Source of the DNA: Pseudoalteromonas marina
GTDB taxonomy: Bacteria; Pseudomonadota; Gammaproteobacteria; Enterobacterales; Alteromonadaceae
DNA length: 64,000 nucleotides
Reading direction: 5' to 3'
Assembly (NCBI RefSeq): GCF_000238335.3
Contig: NZ_AHCB03000006.1
Location: 372,001-436,000, forward strand
A model generated the notes under the pieces. It saw only the letters and a program-made list of their open reading frames with translations, was not told where the DNA came from and did no database searches. This document shows, piece after piece, positions 38,970 to 48,208 of this stretch. The stretch's first letter is position 1. Each line of letters begins with the position of its first letter. The position numbers were made by a program, and so were the translations under genes.

Positions 38970-39578
38970 ATGCTAAAACATTGTTTATTCGGGCTACTTT
39001 TAACAGCCACTACGTTTATAAGCTACGCACAAGATGAAGCACAAACAGCGAGCTCATCAGATGCAAATACCGCTTACGTTATTGATAATTTGTATACATT
39101 TATGCGTTCAGGCGCGAGCAAAAATTATCGACTACTTGGCTCTGTAGACGCAGGAACAAAAATAACCGTACTATCTAGCGAAGAAAACGGCTATATTAAA
39201 ATAAAAGACGATAAAGACCGCGAAGGTTGGATTGAAACTAAATTTATTTCTACTACGCCTGGGTTACATCAACAATACCAAGTTTTAAGCAGCGAAATGA
39301 GCACCATGCAGGAAAATTTACGCCTTGCTCAAATAGAACTACCGCAGCTACAAAAGCAAAATCAAACCTTAACCGATCAAAACCTGCAATTATCAGCGCA
39401 AATTACAAGCCTGCAAACAACACTCGCGCAAGAGCGCACGCAAAAAGAAGCCGCTAGTTCAAAAGAAAAACGACAACTACTTACCTACGGCGGTGCGATT
39501 GCATTTTTAGGGTTGTTTTTGGGAATTATTTTAACCATTGTTTTGTCGCGCCGTAAGCGTTACGAAGGCTGGGCATAA
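38970..39578 (+). CDS. ygiM: SH3 domain membrane protein (TIGR04211/YgiM family)
   Basis: 202 residues. A signal peptide (cleaved near SYAQD) is followed by a bacterial SH3b domain (residues ~35-95: LYTFMRSGASKNYRLLG, EGWIETKFIS), a coiled coil (~100-165) and a C-terminal membrane helix (~172-193) ending in RRKRYEGWA. It probably reaches from the inner membrane into the periplasm and touches peptidoglycan. The function is not established. Sits divergently from the CYTH gene. Confidence 0.85.
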   Translation: MLKHCLFGLLLTATTFISYAQDEAQTASSSDANTAYVIDNLYTFMRSGASKNYRLLGSVDAGTKITVLSSEENGYIKIKDDKDREGWIETKFISTTPGLHQQYQVLSSEMSTMQENLRLAQIELPQLQKQNQTLTDQNLQLSAQITSLQTTLAQERTQKEAASSKEKRQLLTYGGAIAFLGLFLGIILTIVLSRRKRYEGWA

Positions 39579-39603
39579 ATTAATTTAATGAAAATTGTTC
39601 AAT

Positions 39604-39630
39604 AAAAAAGCCGCTATTAGCGGCTTTTTT
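39604..39630. terminator. Terminator after the SH3 gene
   Basis: Stem aaaaaagccgct/agcggctttttt with T-runs on both strands. It serves the SH3 gene and the convergent CNNM gene. Confidence 0.88.
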
Positions 39631-39696
39631 ATTCGCATATCAAATATTGAGCTATGCATATATAGCACTGGCTTAACTATAAAAAAATAGATTAAC

Positions 39697-40764
39697 TTAC
39701 GATTTTGCCAGCGGCTGTACTTCTTTATTTTCGTTCATCTCTAACTTTGGCGCATTCATTCCCTTTAATAAACGACCGAATATATCAGCACCAGTAATAA
39801 TACGCTTCTCATCACCCCATACCAGCACAACGTCGTGATCAATAGCACCATCAAACGATTTATCGAGCGAATGATTTGCGCGTATTTTTAAAATAACCTC
39901 ACTTAAACGCAGTGTTTCATCCGTTACAATAATAGGTCTGTGGCAAAAATGGTAAGGGTCAAAAATATCTGGCTCAAATAATGCTGATCGTAAAAAACCA
40001 TCTGCATCAACCACTAATAACGGCCACCCATCGTTGTTAGTCAAAATTACCCAGTTATAGCCCGATTTGTGTAATTTACGTAAAAACTCATTATCGGCTG
40101 ATAATGTCAGTTCAGGAAAAATAGGTAAATCAAGTTTAGTAGGTAAAGAGATTATAGAATCTGGATCAATTATTTCCCCTTCTTTAGTTACACTGATTTC
40201 GTCTAAGCTAAAAAAGTTAAGTGCACCAATACCTTCAACATGTTGCACATCAACTTCTTCGGCCTCAATGTGTTTACGTATTATTCCTCTAAGCTCGCTT
40301 TCAGCAAAATAGGTAATACCTTCTTTGCCCAGCCATGCATCAAGTACCAAGGCCGTTGGTTTAGCAACAACATAAAACAAAACTTGATAAAACTTTATTA
40401 ATGGCGAAAGCATACTCGCCATTTTTAATGCATTACGAGAAAAATAAGCTTGAGGTGTTATCTCACCGATTATCGTAATCGCAATCGTTGAGAATAAAAA
40501 CGAGCTAGCGCCCATTAATACAGAATCAGAGAGCAACGTGAGTAAAACGTTAATACCCACGTTACCCCACAAAATGGTTGCTAGTAAAAAGTTAGAGTCG
40601 TTACGAAGTGCCATAACCTTAATTGCCGCTTCGTTTCTTTTTGAACTTTCCATTTCAAGCTGTAATCGGCTTAACGAAAAGAACGCCAAATTCAAGCCCG
40701 AAAATATTGCCGATTGCGAAATACACAGAGCAATAGCACACCAAATCATGACATCAAACGTCAT
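39697..40764 (-). CDS. CNNM/DUF21 transmembrane protein with CBS-like domain
   Basis: 355 residues. The N-terminal DUF21 membrane domain (~1-150) has SGLNLAFFSLSRLQLE, NFLLATILWGNVGINVLL and GEITPQAYFSR. The PQ-type motif is characteristic of the CNNM/CorC family. A cytosolic CBS-like region follows, with weak conservation, and no CorC-HlyC cap domain is present. The family exports or senses Mg2+. The gene lies 21 bases after mgtE on the same strand, so a joint role in magnesium balance is likely. Confidence 0.85.
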   Translation of the reverse strand: MTFDVMIWCAIALCISQSAIFSGLNLAFFSLSRLQLEMESSKRNEAAIKVMALRNDSNFLLATILWGNVGINVLLTLLSDSVLMGASSFLFSTIAITIIGEITPQAYFSRNALKMASMLSPLIKFYQVLFYVVAKPTALVLDAWLGKEGITYFAESELRGIIRKHIEAEEVDVQHVEGIGALNFFSLDEISVTKEGEIIDPDSIISLPTKLDLPIFPELTLSADNEFLRKLHKSGYNWVILTNNDGWPLLVVDADGFLRSALFEPDIFDPYHFCHRPIIVTDETLRLSEVILKIRANHSLDKSFDGAIDHDVVLVWGDEKRIITGADIFGRLLKGMNAPKLEMNENKEVQPLAKS

Positions 40765-40785
40765 TTTATTTTCCTGTTAAAAAGT

Positions 40786-42138
40786 TTATAGCAGCAACAA
40801 ACTGCCTAAACCTAAAAAGGTCACAAACCCAACAATGTCGGTAACCGTTGTTAAAATAACAGAGCCAGATAACGCTGGATCTATTTTCATTTTGTCTAAA
40901 ATCGATGGTATTACAACGCCCGCGAGCGATGCCGCTACTAAATTTAATAAAATAGCGACTGTAATCGTTACACTTAACATCAAATCGTTAAACCATAAGT
41001 AGGTGAGTAAACCAATTACAAATGCCCACACTAAACCGTTAACAGCCCCGACTCTTAGTTCTTTTTTAAGTAACGCATTGCGGTTTGAATCAGTCACCTG
41101 CCCCAAAGCCAAACCACGCACGATAACGGTTAATGTTTGACTACCCGCAATTCCTCCCATTGAGGCTACAACCGGCATAAGCACCGCTAAAGCAACCACT
41201 TGTTCTATAGTGGCGCCAAATAGACCAATGAACCACGATGCTAAAAATGCAGTGGCCAAGTTTATACCTAGCCAAATACCACGGTTTTTAGCACTTTTTC
41301 GTACACTGGCAAATAAATCTTCGTCCTCTCGTAAACCACCCGCCTTTGCGGTGGCTTCATCGGTTATTTCTTGGCGAAGTTCGTAAGCAGAGGCAATTGT
41401 TAATCGCCCTAATAATTTATTATCTGAATTTACAACCGGCATAGCCATTTGCTCAGAGTGAATTACGACTTCAGCAGCTTCATATAAATCATCGTCTGCA
41501 TGCAACGATGAAAAATCATGATTTGCCAGCGTCATTAAATTATCGTTATCGTGTGCTTTGATAAGATCGTTAATGGCCACTTCACCAATCAAACTGCCTT
41601 TTCGGGTCACTAAATAAATGACTTCACTGTATTGCGGTACACCTTTAAATAAAAGCTTTTTTGCGCCACCAGCGGTTAACTTGTCAGACACCTTTAATAT
41701 ATCAAAACCTAGCCAGTGACCGAGTTGTTCTGGTGGGTATTGCTGTGCTAAATCGTACTGCTTGGTTTGCGCTTCATCTAATTGCTTTTTTGCATAGTCG
41801 ACAAACCGCTCAGGTATAACTTCTTCTAATTCGAGTAGCTCTTCTACATTTACTTCATCAAGTAATTTAAATGCATCACTGTCATCAAGTGTTTGCAGTA
41901 ACCATAAACAACTGTCAGGGCTTAAATTTACAAAAATTTCATGCTGTGTATCTTCATCAAGCAATTGCCAAATTTCGAGTCGCTGCTCTTTGGGTATTGC
42001 TTCAAACAATAAAGATAGATGCTCTGTAGAAAGTGTGCTTTGTGCGTCGATCAACAGTTTATTCTTACGTTCTGTGGTGTCGCATTGCAGTAAGTCGTTT
42101 ATGAGTTGTGGAAGCTGATCTACCGGATACTCAATCAT
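40786..42138 (-). CDS. mgtE: Magnesium transporter MgtE
   Basis: 450 residues. The N-terminal superhelical MgtE-N domain (~20-130) is followed by a CBS pair (~135-255) and the five-helix channel domain (~285-450: ASWFIGLFGA, MPVVASMGGIAGSQTLTV, ASLAGVVIPSILDKMKIDPALSG). Residues that bind Mg2+ in the pore, including the PxxD segment near the end, appear intact. First gene of the mgtE-CNNM pair. Confidence 0.94.
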   Translation of the reverse strand: MIEYPVDQLPQLINDLLQCDTTERKNKLLIDAQSTLSTEHLSLLFEAIPKEQRLEIWQLLDEDTQHEIFVNLSPDSCLWLLQTLDDSDAFKLLDEVNVEELLELEEVIPERFVDYAKKQLDEAQTKQYDLAQQYPPEQLGHWLGFDILKVSDKLTAGGAKKLLFKGVPQYSEVIYLVTRKGSLIGEVAINDLIKAHDNDNLMTLANHDFSSLHADDDLYEAAEVVIHSEQMAMPVVNSDNKLLGRLTIASAYELRQEITDEATAKAGGLREDEDLFASVRKSAKNRGIWLGINLATAFLASWFIGLFGATIEQVVALAVLMPVVASMGGIAGSQTLTVIVRGLALGQVTDSNRNALLKKELRVGAVNGLVWAFVIGLLTYLWFNDLMLSVTITVAILLNLVAASLAGVVIPSILDKMKIDPALSGSVILTTVTDIVGFVTFLGLGSLLLL

Positions 42139-42352
42139 TAAAAAACCTTAAAATTAAAAAGCACATTATTTACAGTTTACCTTCTCAATTAAAAATTGCA
42201 GAAAAAACGGTACTTTAATTAAAGATGTGCATGCTATTTTGCGCATTGTATGGGCAAAACAAAGGCAGTACTATTTATTTTTATATAAATTAAAAGTATG
42301 AAATTAAAGTATTAGAAAACAAAAGGGAAAGAAGTTGGGCAACTATGAATAC

Positions 42353-42384
42353 TAAAGCATACAGGCATTATTTTGTATGCTTTA
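42353..42384 (-). terminator. Hairpin downstream of the Lrp-family gene
   Basis: A ten-base-pair stem (taaagcatac at 42353-42362 with gtatgcttta at 42375-42384) 11 bases past the stop. No U-run follows on the minus strand, so it is a weak terminator candidate. Confidence 0.5.
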
Positions 42385-42395
42385 AATATGTGGGA

Positions 42396-42878
42396 TTAAA
42401 TTTCGATTAATAACCCTTTGTCTTTTTTTACTTTTTCAATAACCATATAAGTATGGTGTGTGCCTACACCGGGGATATCAACTAAGTCACCCAACACTTG
42501 CCTGTACTCTTCCATGTTAGATACACGTATTTTTAATAAGTAGTCGTAACCGCCTGCAACCATGTCACATTCTACAACTTGTTCCATTTTTAATATGTGT
42601 TCTTTAAATACTTTAAATACAGCAGTATTTGAGGTAACCAACGACACTTGAACATGAGCCACTAAGCTTTGGTTTAACTTAGCTTCGCTTAATTTAGCAT
42701 AATAACCCTCAATATAGCCTTCTTGCTCTAATCGCTTTACGCGATCAAGGCATGGGCTTGGGCTTAAATTAACTTGTTTTGCTAAGTTAACGTTAGAAAT
42801 TCTGCCGTTTTTTTGCAAAACGTCTAAAATTGCTAAATCAATGCGATCTAGCATGCGTAATCTATTTGGATTTGTCAT
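42396..42878 (-). CDS. Lrp/AsnC family regulator, probably of putA
   Basis: 160 residues. An N-terminal winged helix (RIDLAILDVLQKNGRISNVNLAKQVNLSPSPCLDRVKRLEQEG) is followed by an AsnC/RAM effector domain (SLVAHVQVSL, CDMVAGGYDYLLKIRV). Such proteins bind amino acids and form octamers. It is divergent from putA with 162 bases between, so it probably activates or represses proline use, like PutR in other proteobacteria. Global Lrp is the alternative. Confidence 0.88.
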   Translation of the reverse strand: MTNPNRLRMLDRIDLAILDVLQKNGRISNVNLAKQVNLSPSPCLDRVKRLEQEGYIEGYYAKLSEAKLNQSLVAHVQVSLVTSNTAVFKVFKEHILKMEQVVECDMVAGGYDYLLKIRVSNMEEYRQVLGDLVDIPGVGTHHTYMVIEKVKKDKGLLIEI

Positions 42879-42880
42879 AC

Positions 42881-42975
42881 AGAATTTTATGCGGATAAGT
42901 TAAATTTATGCCCTGTAAATTATCGTAAATCGACAAATTTAACCAGCATATTCTGCTGAATTTTATTTAGAATGC
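42881..42975. promoter_or_regulatory. Possible operator cluster for the Lrp-family regulator
   Basis: Three related boxes sit in the divergent gap: AGAATTTTATGC (42881-42892), GCATATTCT (42946-42954, the reverse form) and AGAATGC (42969-42975). Repeated AT-rich half-sites at irregular helical spacing are typical for Lrp proteins. This is a pattern judgement only. Confidence 0.35.
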
Positions 42976-43040
42976 ACTCTCAATATCACTGGTATTTTAT
43001 TGGTAATTAAATTTACTTTAAATCTTAACACTGCTAAGGG

Positions 43041-46000
43041 TTGCTTATGTTATTCAACGGCGATTTAACAACTGACTGTCCTATAAGACAAAAAATCCGT
43101 GACTTTTACCGCATAGACGAAAATGCGGTTATCGATCATATTTTACCGCTTGCAGAAGTAGGCGTTAAAGCACGAAGCCGTGCCTGGGAAAGAGCCCGCC
43201 AAATTGTTTTAAACATTCGTAAAGAACAAGATGGTCAAGGCGGTGTAGATGCGCTACTGAATGAATTCTCGCTTTCAAGTGAAGAAGGCGTAGTGTTGAT
43301 GTGTTTAGCCGAAGCGTTGCTTCGTGTACCAGACAAAGAAACCCAAGAAGCCCTTATTCGCGACAAGTTAGCAAAAGGTGATTGGAGCTCTCATTTAGGC
43401 AGTAGCGACTCTTTATTCGTAAATGCATCATCTTGGGGCCTATTAGTAACTGGTAAAATGGTTAACTACACAGATAAAACCAAAGACCAACAGTTTGGTA
43501 TGCTTAAAAAGACCATTGGTCGTTTAGGTGAGCCTGTTATTCGTAAGTCTGTAAACTTTGCAATGAAAATTATGGGTAAGCAATTCGTTATGGGTCGTAC
43601 CATAAACGAAGCAATTGAACGTGCTGCCGACACAGAGCAAAAAGGCTATGTATATTCTTACGATATGTTGGGTGAAGGCGCGCGCACAAGTAAAGATGCT
43701 AAACGCTACTTTGACAGCTACATGAATGCCATCCACTCAATTGGTAAAGCGGCAAATGGCCGTGGTCCTATTAAAAGCCCAGGTATTTCTGTAAAGCTTT
43801 CGGCTATTCATCCGCGCTATGAATTTACGCATAAAGACCGTGTAATGGCTGAAATTGTACCTAAGCTAAAAGAGCTTGCTCTGGCTGCAAAACAGTACGA
43901 CATTGGTTTTACCGTTGATGCAGAAGAAGCTGACCGTTTAGATATTTCACTGGATATTATCGAAGCCGTATTTAGCGATAAAGATTTAGATGGCTGGCAA
44001 GGGTTTGGCTTAGCTGTTCAAGCGTATCAAAAACGTGCGATTTTTGTTATTGAGTGGCTAACAGAGCTTGCTACGCGTGTAGGTCGTAAACTAATGGTGC
44101 GCTTAGTTAAAGGCGCATATTGGGATACTGAAATTAAAACTACACAACAAGATGGTTTAGATCACTACCCTGTATTTACCCGAAAAGCGACAACCGACGT
44201 ATCTTATAAAGCATGTGCAATTAAAATGCTAGAAGCACGTGATGTGCTATACCCACAATTTGCAACACACAATGCATACACTGCAGCAACTATTCTAGAA
44301 GTGGCTAAAGGCGATAACACAGGGTTTGAATTCCAACGCTTACACGGCATGGGTGAATCGTTATTTGATCAAATTGTAAATGCAGAAAAAATTCAGTGTC
44401 GTGTATACGCTCCCGTTGGCCAACACGAAGACCTATTGGCCTATCTTGTTAGACGTTTACTAGAAAATGGTGCAAATTCATCGTTTGTAAATGCCATAGT
44501 TGATACCTCTAAACCGGTAGAAACACTGCTGCCAGATCCGGTAGAAACGCTGCAAGGGCTTCGCAACAAATACAATACGCAAATTAAAATGCCAATTGAT
44601 TTATACGGCGAAGAACGCGCTAACTCTAAAGGCATGGACTTAACCGATATAAACGTAATTACACCGTTTAAAGAAAACCTAGACAACTGGTTTAACGAGC
44701 ACCTAATAGATCAAAGCCAAGTCCCTGATGGATCACTTGCTGTTAAAAACCCAGCAAACCATAAAGAAATCATCGGCCATGTAAAACTACAAAGTGGCGA
44801 TGAGATGAAAACACTACTTGCTAATGCAGAAGCAGCGTTTGAGTCATGGTCGCAAACCCCTGTAAAAGACCGCGCTAATTTATTACGCCGCATTGCTGAT
44901 ATTTTAGAACGTCATCACGACGAGCTCGTTGCTATTTGTATCAAAGAAGCGGGTAAAGTAGCACAAGATGGCATAGACGAAGTACGTGAAGCAGTCGACT
45001 TTTGTCGTTACTACGCTGCACGAGCCGAAGAACTCTCAGAAGATGAGCGCTTTGAAGCACGGGGTGTAATTCTGTGTATTAGTCCATGGAACTTCCCACT
45101 CGCTATATTCTTAGGGCAAGTGGCTGCTGCCATTGTGACGGGTAATACTGTTATTGCCAAACCGGCTGAACAAACAAGCTTAATTGCACTGCGTACCATT
45201 GAACTAATGCTATCGGTTGGCTTACCTGAGCATGTTGTGCAACCTGTTATTGCACGCGGTAGTGAAGTGGGTAAAACAATTGTTCCTGATGAGCGTATTC
45301 AAGCAGTCATGTTTACAGGTTCAACTGAAACCGGCACATTAATTTCTCAAACGCTTGCAGCACGAAACGACATACAAGTGCCATTAATCGCCGAAACAGG
45401 TGGTCAAAACTGTATGATTGTTGACTCTACAGCACTGCCTGAGCAAGTAGTTGATGATGTTATAAGTTCGGGTTTCCAAAGCGCTGGTCAACGTTGTTCA
45501 GCACTGCGAGTATTGTTTATCCAAGAAGACGTAGCCGACGGCATCATTGAAATGCTTAAAGGTGCTTTGGCTGAATTACATATTGGCGATCCGTCATTGT
45601 TATCTACCGATGTAGGGCCTGTAATCGATGAAAAAGCACTTAAAAACTTAACCGAACATGTTGAGTATTTAAAAGGCAATGCAACACTTCATTACGAATG
45701 TAAAATTCCGGACAACAGTGAAAATGGTGCGTACTTCTTTGCACCACGTCTTTACGAAATAAAAGACCTTTCTGTACTTAAGCGCGAAGTATTTGGTCCA
45801 TGTGTTCATATTATTCGCTTCAAAGCGAATCAACTTGATGACGTAATTGATCAAATAAACAATACAGGTTACGGCTTAACAATGGGTGTACATTCACGTA
45901 TTGAAGAGCGTTGCGAATACCTTGCTAAAATGTCTCGTGCGGGAAATGTATACGTAAACCGTAATATGATAGGCGCAATTGTTGGTGTGCAGCCATTTGG

Positions 46001-46850
46001 TGGCCGAGGCCTATCGGGTACAGGCCCTAAAGCCGGTGGCCCTAACTACCTACAGCGTTTGGTGAAAGAAAAAGCATCGCCAGAAAACGTACAAATGACA
46101 AACCTAACGCCAGATGAGCTTGATTTACACCACTACAGTGGCGCAAATGCTCAAGTAGAAAAGCTAATGGCTAATTCAATGCGCGATGAAAAAATTTGGC
46201 GAGCAACCCCGCTAAACGATCGTGTATCTGCTGTTCGTCAGCTACTAGCCAAAATTGCTACGGTAGAAATTATTGATGACCTTGCTGACGATTTAGCTTT
46301 AACGCTAGCCGATGCGCGCGCACAGCTAAACCGCCTTGAAAAGCATATGCGTAAATTTACAACGTTGCCTGGGCCAACGGGTGAGTCTAACACGCTTCAC
46401 TTAGAAGCTCGCGGCTGTGTTGTTTGTTATGCGGATAAGAGTACCTCTTTTAACTTTTGGGCGTTATCTATTATCACTGCATTAGCTGCGGGTAATACGG
46501 TAATTACAGTTGCCTCTGAAATGTTTTACGAAGAAGCTGAAGCATTCAGAGAGAAGTTTATTGCCACAGGTGTTGCCGAAGGGGTATTTCAGGTAGCTAA
46601 ACCTAATCAGTTACAAGCTATTTTGGGTCACCCTCATTTAGCAGGTGCAGTTGTTGCAGCGCGTTCGTCGCGTTTAGGTTACTTCAGCCAGCAACTTGCA
46701 CAACGTAAGGGCGCTATATTACCTGTGATCAGTTCTGAGTATTACGACACATTAATCAAGCGTCTTATTACTGAAAAAACAATTAGTGTAGATACAACGG
46801 CGTCAGGTGGTAATACATCCTTGATGACCTTAGTTGAAGATGATGATTAA
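43041..46850 (+). CDS. putA: Bifunctional proline dehydrogenase / 1-pyrroline-5-carboxylate dehydrogenase
   Basis: 1269 residues. The N-terminal arm (1-~170) lacks a ribbon-helix-helix, so this PutA should not bind DNA. The FAD-dependent proline dehydrogenase barrel spans ~190-480 (VRLVKGAYWDTEIK, RVYAPVGQHEDLLAYL). The aldehyde dehydrogenase spans ~560-1030, with ETGGQN for the general base and SAGQRCSALRVL for the catalytic cysteine. A further aldehyde-dehydrogenase-like C-terminal domain (~1080-1269) places it with the long type-B PutA. Proline is oxidised to glutamate with channelled intermediate. Divergent from the Lrp-type gene. Confidence 0.96.
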   Translation: MLMLFNGDLTTDCPIRQKIRDFYRIDENAVIDHILPLAEVGVKARSRAWERARQIVLNIRKEQDGQGGVDALLNEFSLSSEEGVVLMCLAEALLRVPDKETQEALIRDKLAKGDWSSHLGSSDSLFVNASSWGLLVTGKMVNYTDKTKDQQFGMLKKTIGRLGEPVIRKSVNFAMKIMGKQFVMGRTINEAIERAADTEQKGYVYSYDMLGEGARTSKDAKRYFDSYMNAIHSIGKAANGRGPIKSPGISVKLSAIHPRYEFTHKDRVMAEIVPKLKELALAAKQYDIGFTVDAEEADRLDISLDIIEAVFSDKDLDGWQGFGLAVQAYQKRAIFVIEWLTELATRVGRKLMVRLVKGAYWDTEIKTTQQDGLDHYPVFTRKATTDVSYKACAIKMLEARDVLYPQFATHNAYTAATILEVAKGDNTGFEFQRLHGMGESLFDQIVNAEKIQCRVYAPVGQHEDLLAYLVRRLLENGANSSFVNAIVDTSKPVETLLPDPVETLQGLRNKYNTQIKMPIDLYGEERANSKGMDLTDINVITPFKENLDNWFNEHLIDQSQVPDGSLAVKNPANHKEIIGHVKLQSGDEMKTLLANAEAAFESWSQTPVKDRANLLRRIADILERHHDELVAICIKEAGKVAQDGIDEVREAVDFCRYYAARAEELSEDERFEARGVILCISPWNFPLAIFLGQVAAAIVTGNTVIAKPAEQTSLIALRTIELMLSVGLPEHVVQPVIARGSEVGKTIVPDERIQAVMFTGSTETGTLISQTLAARNDIQVPLIAETGGQNCMIVDSTALPEQVVDDVISSGFQSAGQRCSALRVLFIQEDVADGIIEMLKGALAELHIGDPSLLSTDVGPVIDEKALKNLTEHVEYLKGNATLHYECKIPDNSENGAYFFAPRLYEIKDLSVLKREVFGPCVHIIRFKANQLDDVIDQINNTGYGLTMGVHSRIEERCEYLAKMSRAGNVYVNRNMIGAIVGVQPFGGRGLSGTGPKAGGPNYLQRLVKEKASPENVQMTNLTPDELDLHHYSGANAQVEKLMANSMRDEKIWRATPLNDRVSAVRQLLAKIATVEIIDDLADDLALTLADARAQLNRLEKHMRKFTTLPGPTGESNTLHLEARGCVVCYADKSTSFNFWALSIITALAAGNTVITVASEMFYEEAEAFREKFIATGVAEGVFQVAKPNQLQAILGHPHLAGAVVAARSSRLGYFSQQLAQRKGAILPVISSEYYDTLIKRLITEKTISVDTTASGGNTSLMTLVEDDD

Positions 46851-46883
46851 TTAAGCTAATACTAATTACTTATAATGTTTATT

Positions 46884-46908
46884 AAAGGCACCTTTTGGTG
46901 CCTTTTTT
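46884..46908 (+). terminator. Terminator after putA
   Basis: Stem aaaggcacc/ggtgccttt with a four-base loop, then a T-run, about 35 bases after the stop. Confidence 0.88.
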
Positions 46909-46968
46909 CTATTTAAAGTACGTAAAGTTTGCTATTTTCAATATAGATTTATTAGTTAAGTAGTTAAA

Positions 46969-48162
46969 TTGAAAAAGCTCCCTGTTTCTAAATTACTCCC
47001 TGGTATGTTTGTGCAAAGCGTCACAAAACAAACGGGCAGAGTAAAAATAAAAAGCCAAGGCTGGGTAAAAACCCAAACGAGTATTGATAAGCTTATTAAG
47101 GCGGGTATTTTAGAGGTCGAAATTGACCCAGATAAAACACTCACCGAAACAGTGCCTGAAAAAGAACAAACCAAAACACCTGCCACAAAAATAAAACGCG
47201 ATCCTTGGCAAAAAACGCATAGTGCAGCTCAAGAAATGAATAAAGCTAAAAAGCTTTATGACGAAGCTAAAACGCTGCAAATAAAAGCATTTAAAGATAT
47301 AAAGTCCGGCCTGAACATTGATATTGCTCCATTTAAAGAGCTTGCTAGCGGTTTTATGGATTCAGTTTTTAGAAACCAAGACGCCCTAGCCTGCCTCACG
47401 CAAATGCGCCAAAAAGATGCATACTTACTAGAGCACTCTATAAACGTATCTATCTTAATGGGTATTTTTGCAAAACACCTTAATATTGAAAAAGACATTA
47501 TTGTAGAGCTCACCACAGGTGCGCTGCTGCATGATATCGGTAAAATAAAAACGCCAGATGAAGTCCTCAATAAGCCTGGGCGCTTAACCGAAGCCGAATT
47601 TGAAATAATGAAGCAGCATGCGGTTTACTCTAAACAAATTTTGGAAGAGTCAGGTTTAACTGGTATTGCTGTAGATATTGCAGGCATGCATCATGAACGT
47701 ATAGACGGAACTGGTTACCCTTTTGGTAAAAAAGGAAATGAAATAAGCCAGTATGTTCGCATGGCTTCTATTGTAGATGTATACGACGCCCTAACAGCAG
47801 AGCGAGTTTATAAATCGGGCATGGAACCCATTAAGGCATTTAAAATATTAAAAGAAGGCTGCCCAAATAGCTTTGACGGCGAATTACTAACTAAGTTTAT
47901 TCAGTGTATTGGAATTCACCCTGTAGGCACATTAGTAAAGCTTTCAAGCCAAAAAGTCGGGCTTGTGACAGAAAGTAATCCCGCGATGCCATTAAAGCCG
48001 ATTGTTAAAACCTTTTATAGTGCAAAGCATAGCCGTTATACAGAAGTGCTCGATATTGATTTGTCGAACAAGCGAATTGAAGACTCACTCGAAACAACCG
48101 TAAAAGCCGGCGACTTCAACATTGATTTAGAGCGCTTTTACAAAAACTCTGTATTACCTTAA
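46969..48162 (+). CDS. HD-GYP domain protein (DUF3391 + HD-GYP), probable c-di-GMP phosphodiesterase
   Basis: 397 residues from a TTG start (46969); no in-frame ATG fits the N-terminal homology, which begins KKLPVSKLLPGMFVQSV. DUF3391 covers residues 1-~130. The HD-GYP domain covers ~140-320, with LLHDIGKI for the metal-binding HD and HHERIDGTGYP for the GYP motif, so it is probably active against cyclic-di-GMP. No receiver or membrane domain. The ribosome binding site is poor, so expression may be low. Confidence 0.88.
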   Translation: MKKLPVSKLLPGMFVQSVTKQTGRVKIKSQGWVKTQTSIDKLIKAGILEVEIDPDKTLTETVPEKEQTKTPATKIKRDPWQKTHSAAQEMNKAKKLYDEAKTLQIKAFKDIKSGLNIDIAPFKELASGFMDSVFRNQDALACLTQMRQKDAYLLEHSINVSILMGIFAKHLNIEKDIIVELTTGALLHDIGKIKTPDEVLNKPGRLTEAEFEIMKQHAVYSKQILEESGLTGIAVDIAGMHHERIDGTGYPFGKKGNEISQYVRMASIVDVYDALTAERVYKSGMEPIKAFKILKEGCPNSFDGELLTKFIQCIGIHPVGTLVKLSSQKVGLVTESNPAMPLKPIVKTFYSAKHSRYTEVLDIDLSNKRIEDSLETTVKAGDFNIDLERFYKNSVLP

Positions 48163-48168
48163 ATAGTC

Positions 48169-48203
48169 AGTATAAGCTCAATGTTACTCATTGAGCTTAT
48201 ACT
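48169..48203. terminator. Terminator between the HD-GYP gene and gspB
   Basis: A perfect 14-base-pair stem (agtataagctcaat with attgagcttatact) and a seven-base loop, followed by ttttt on the plus strand. Mainly serves the HD-GYP gene. Confidence 0.85.
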
Positions 48204-48208
48204 TTTTG

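Noticed and set aside
40786..42395. A magnesium riboswitch upstream of mgtE
   Set aside because: The 257-base leader shows no recognisable M-box segments.
44441..45854. Several minus-strand frames inside putA
   Set aside because: They are shadows of the strongly coding opposite strand.
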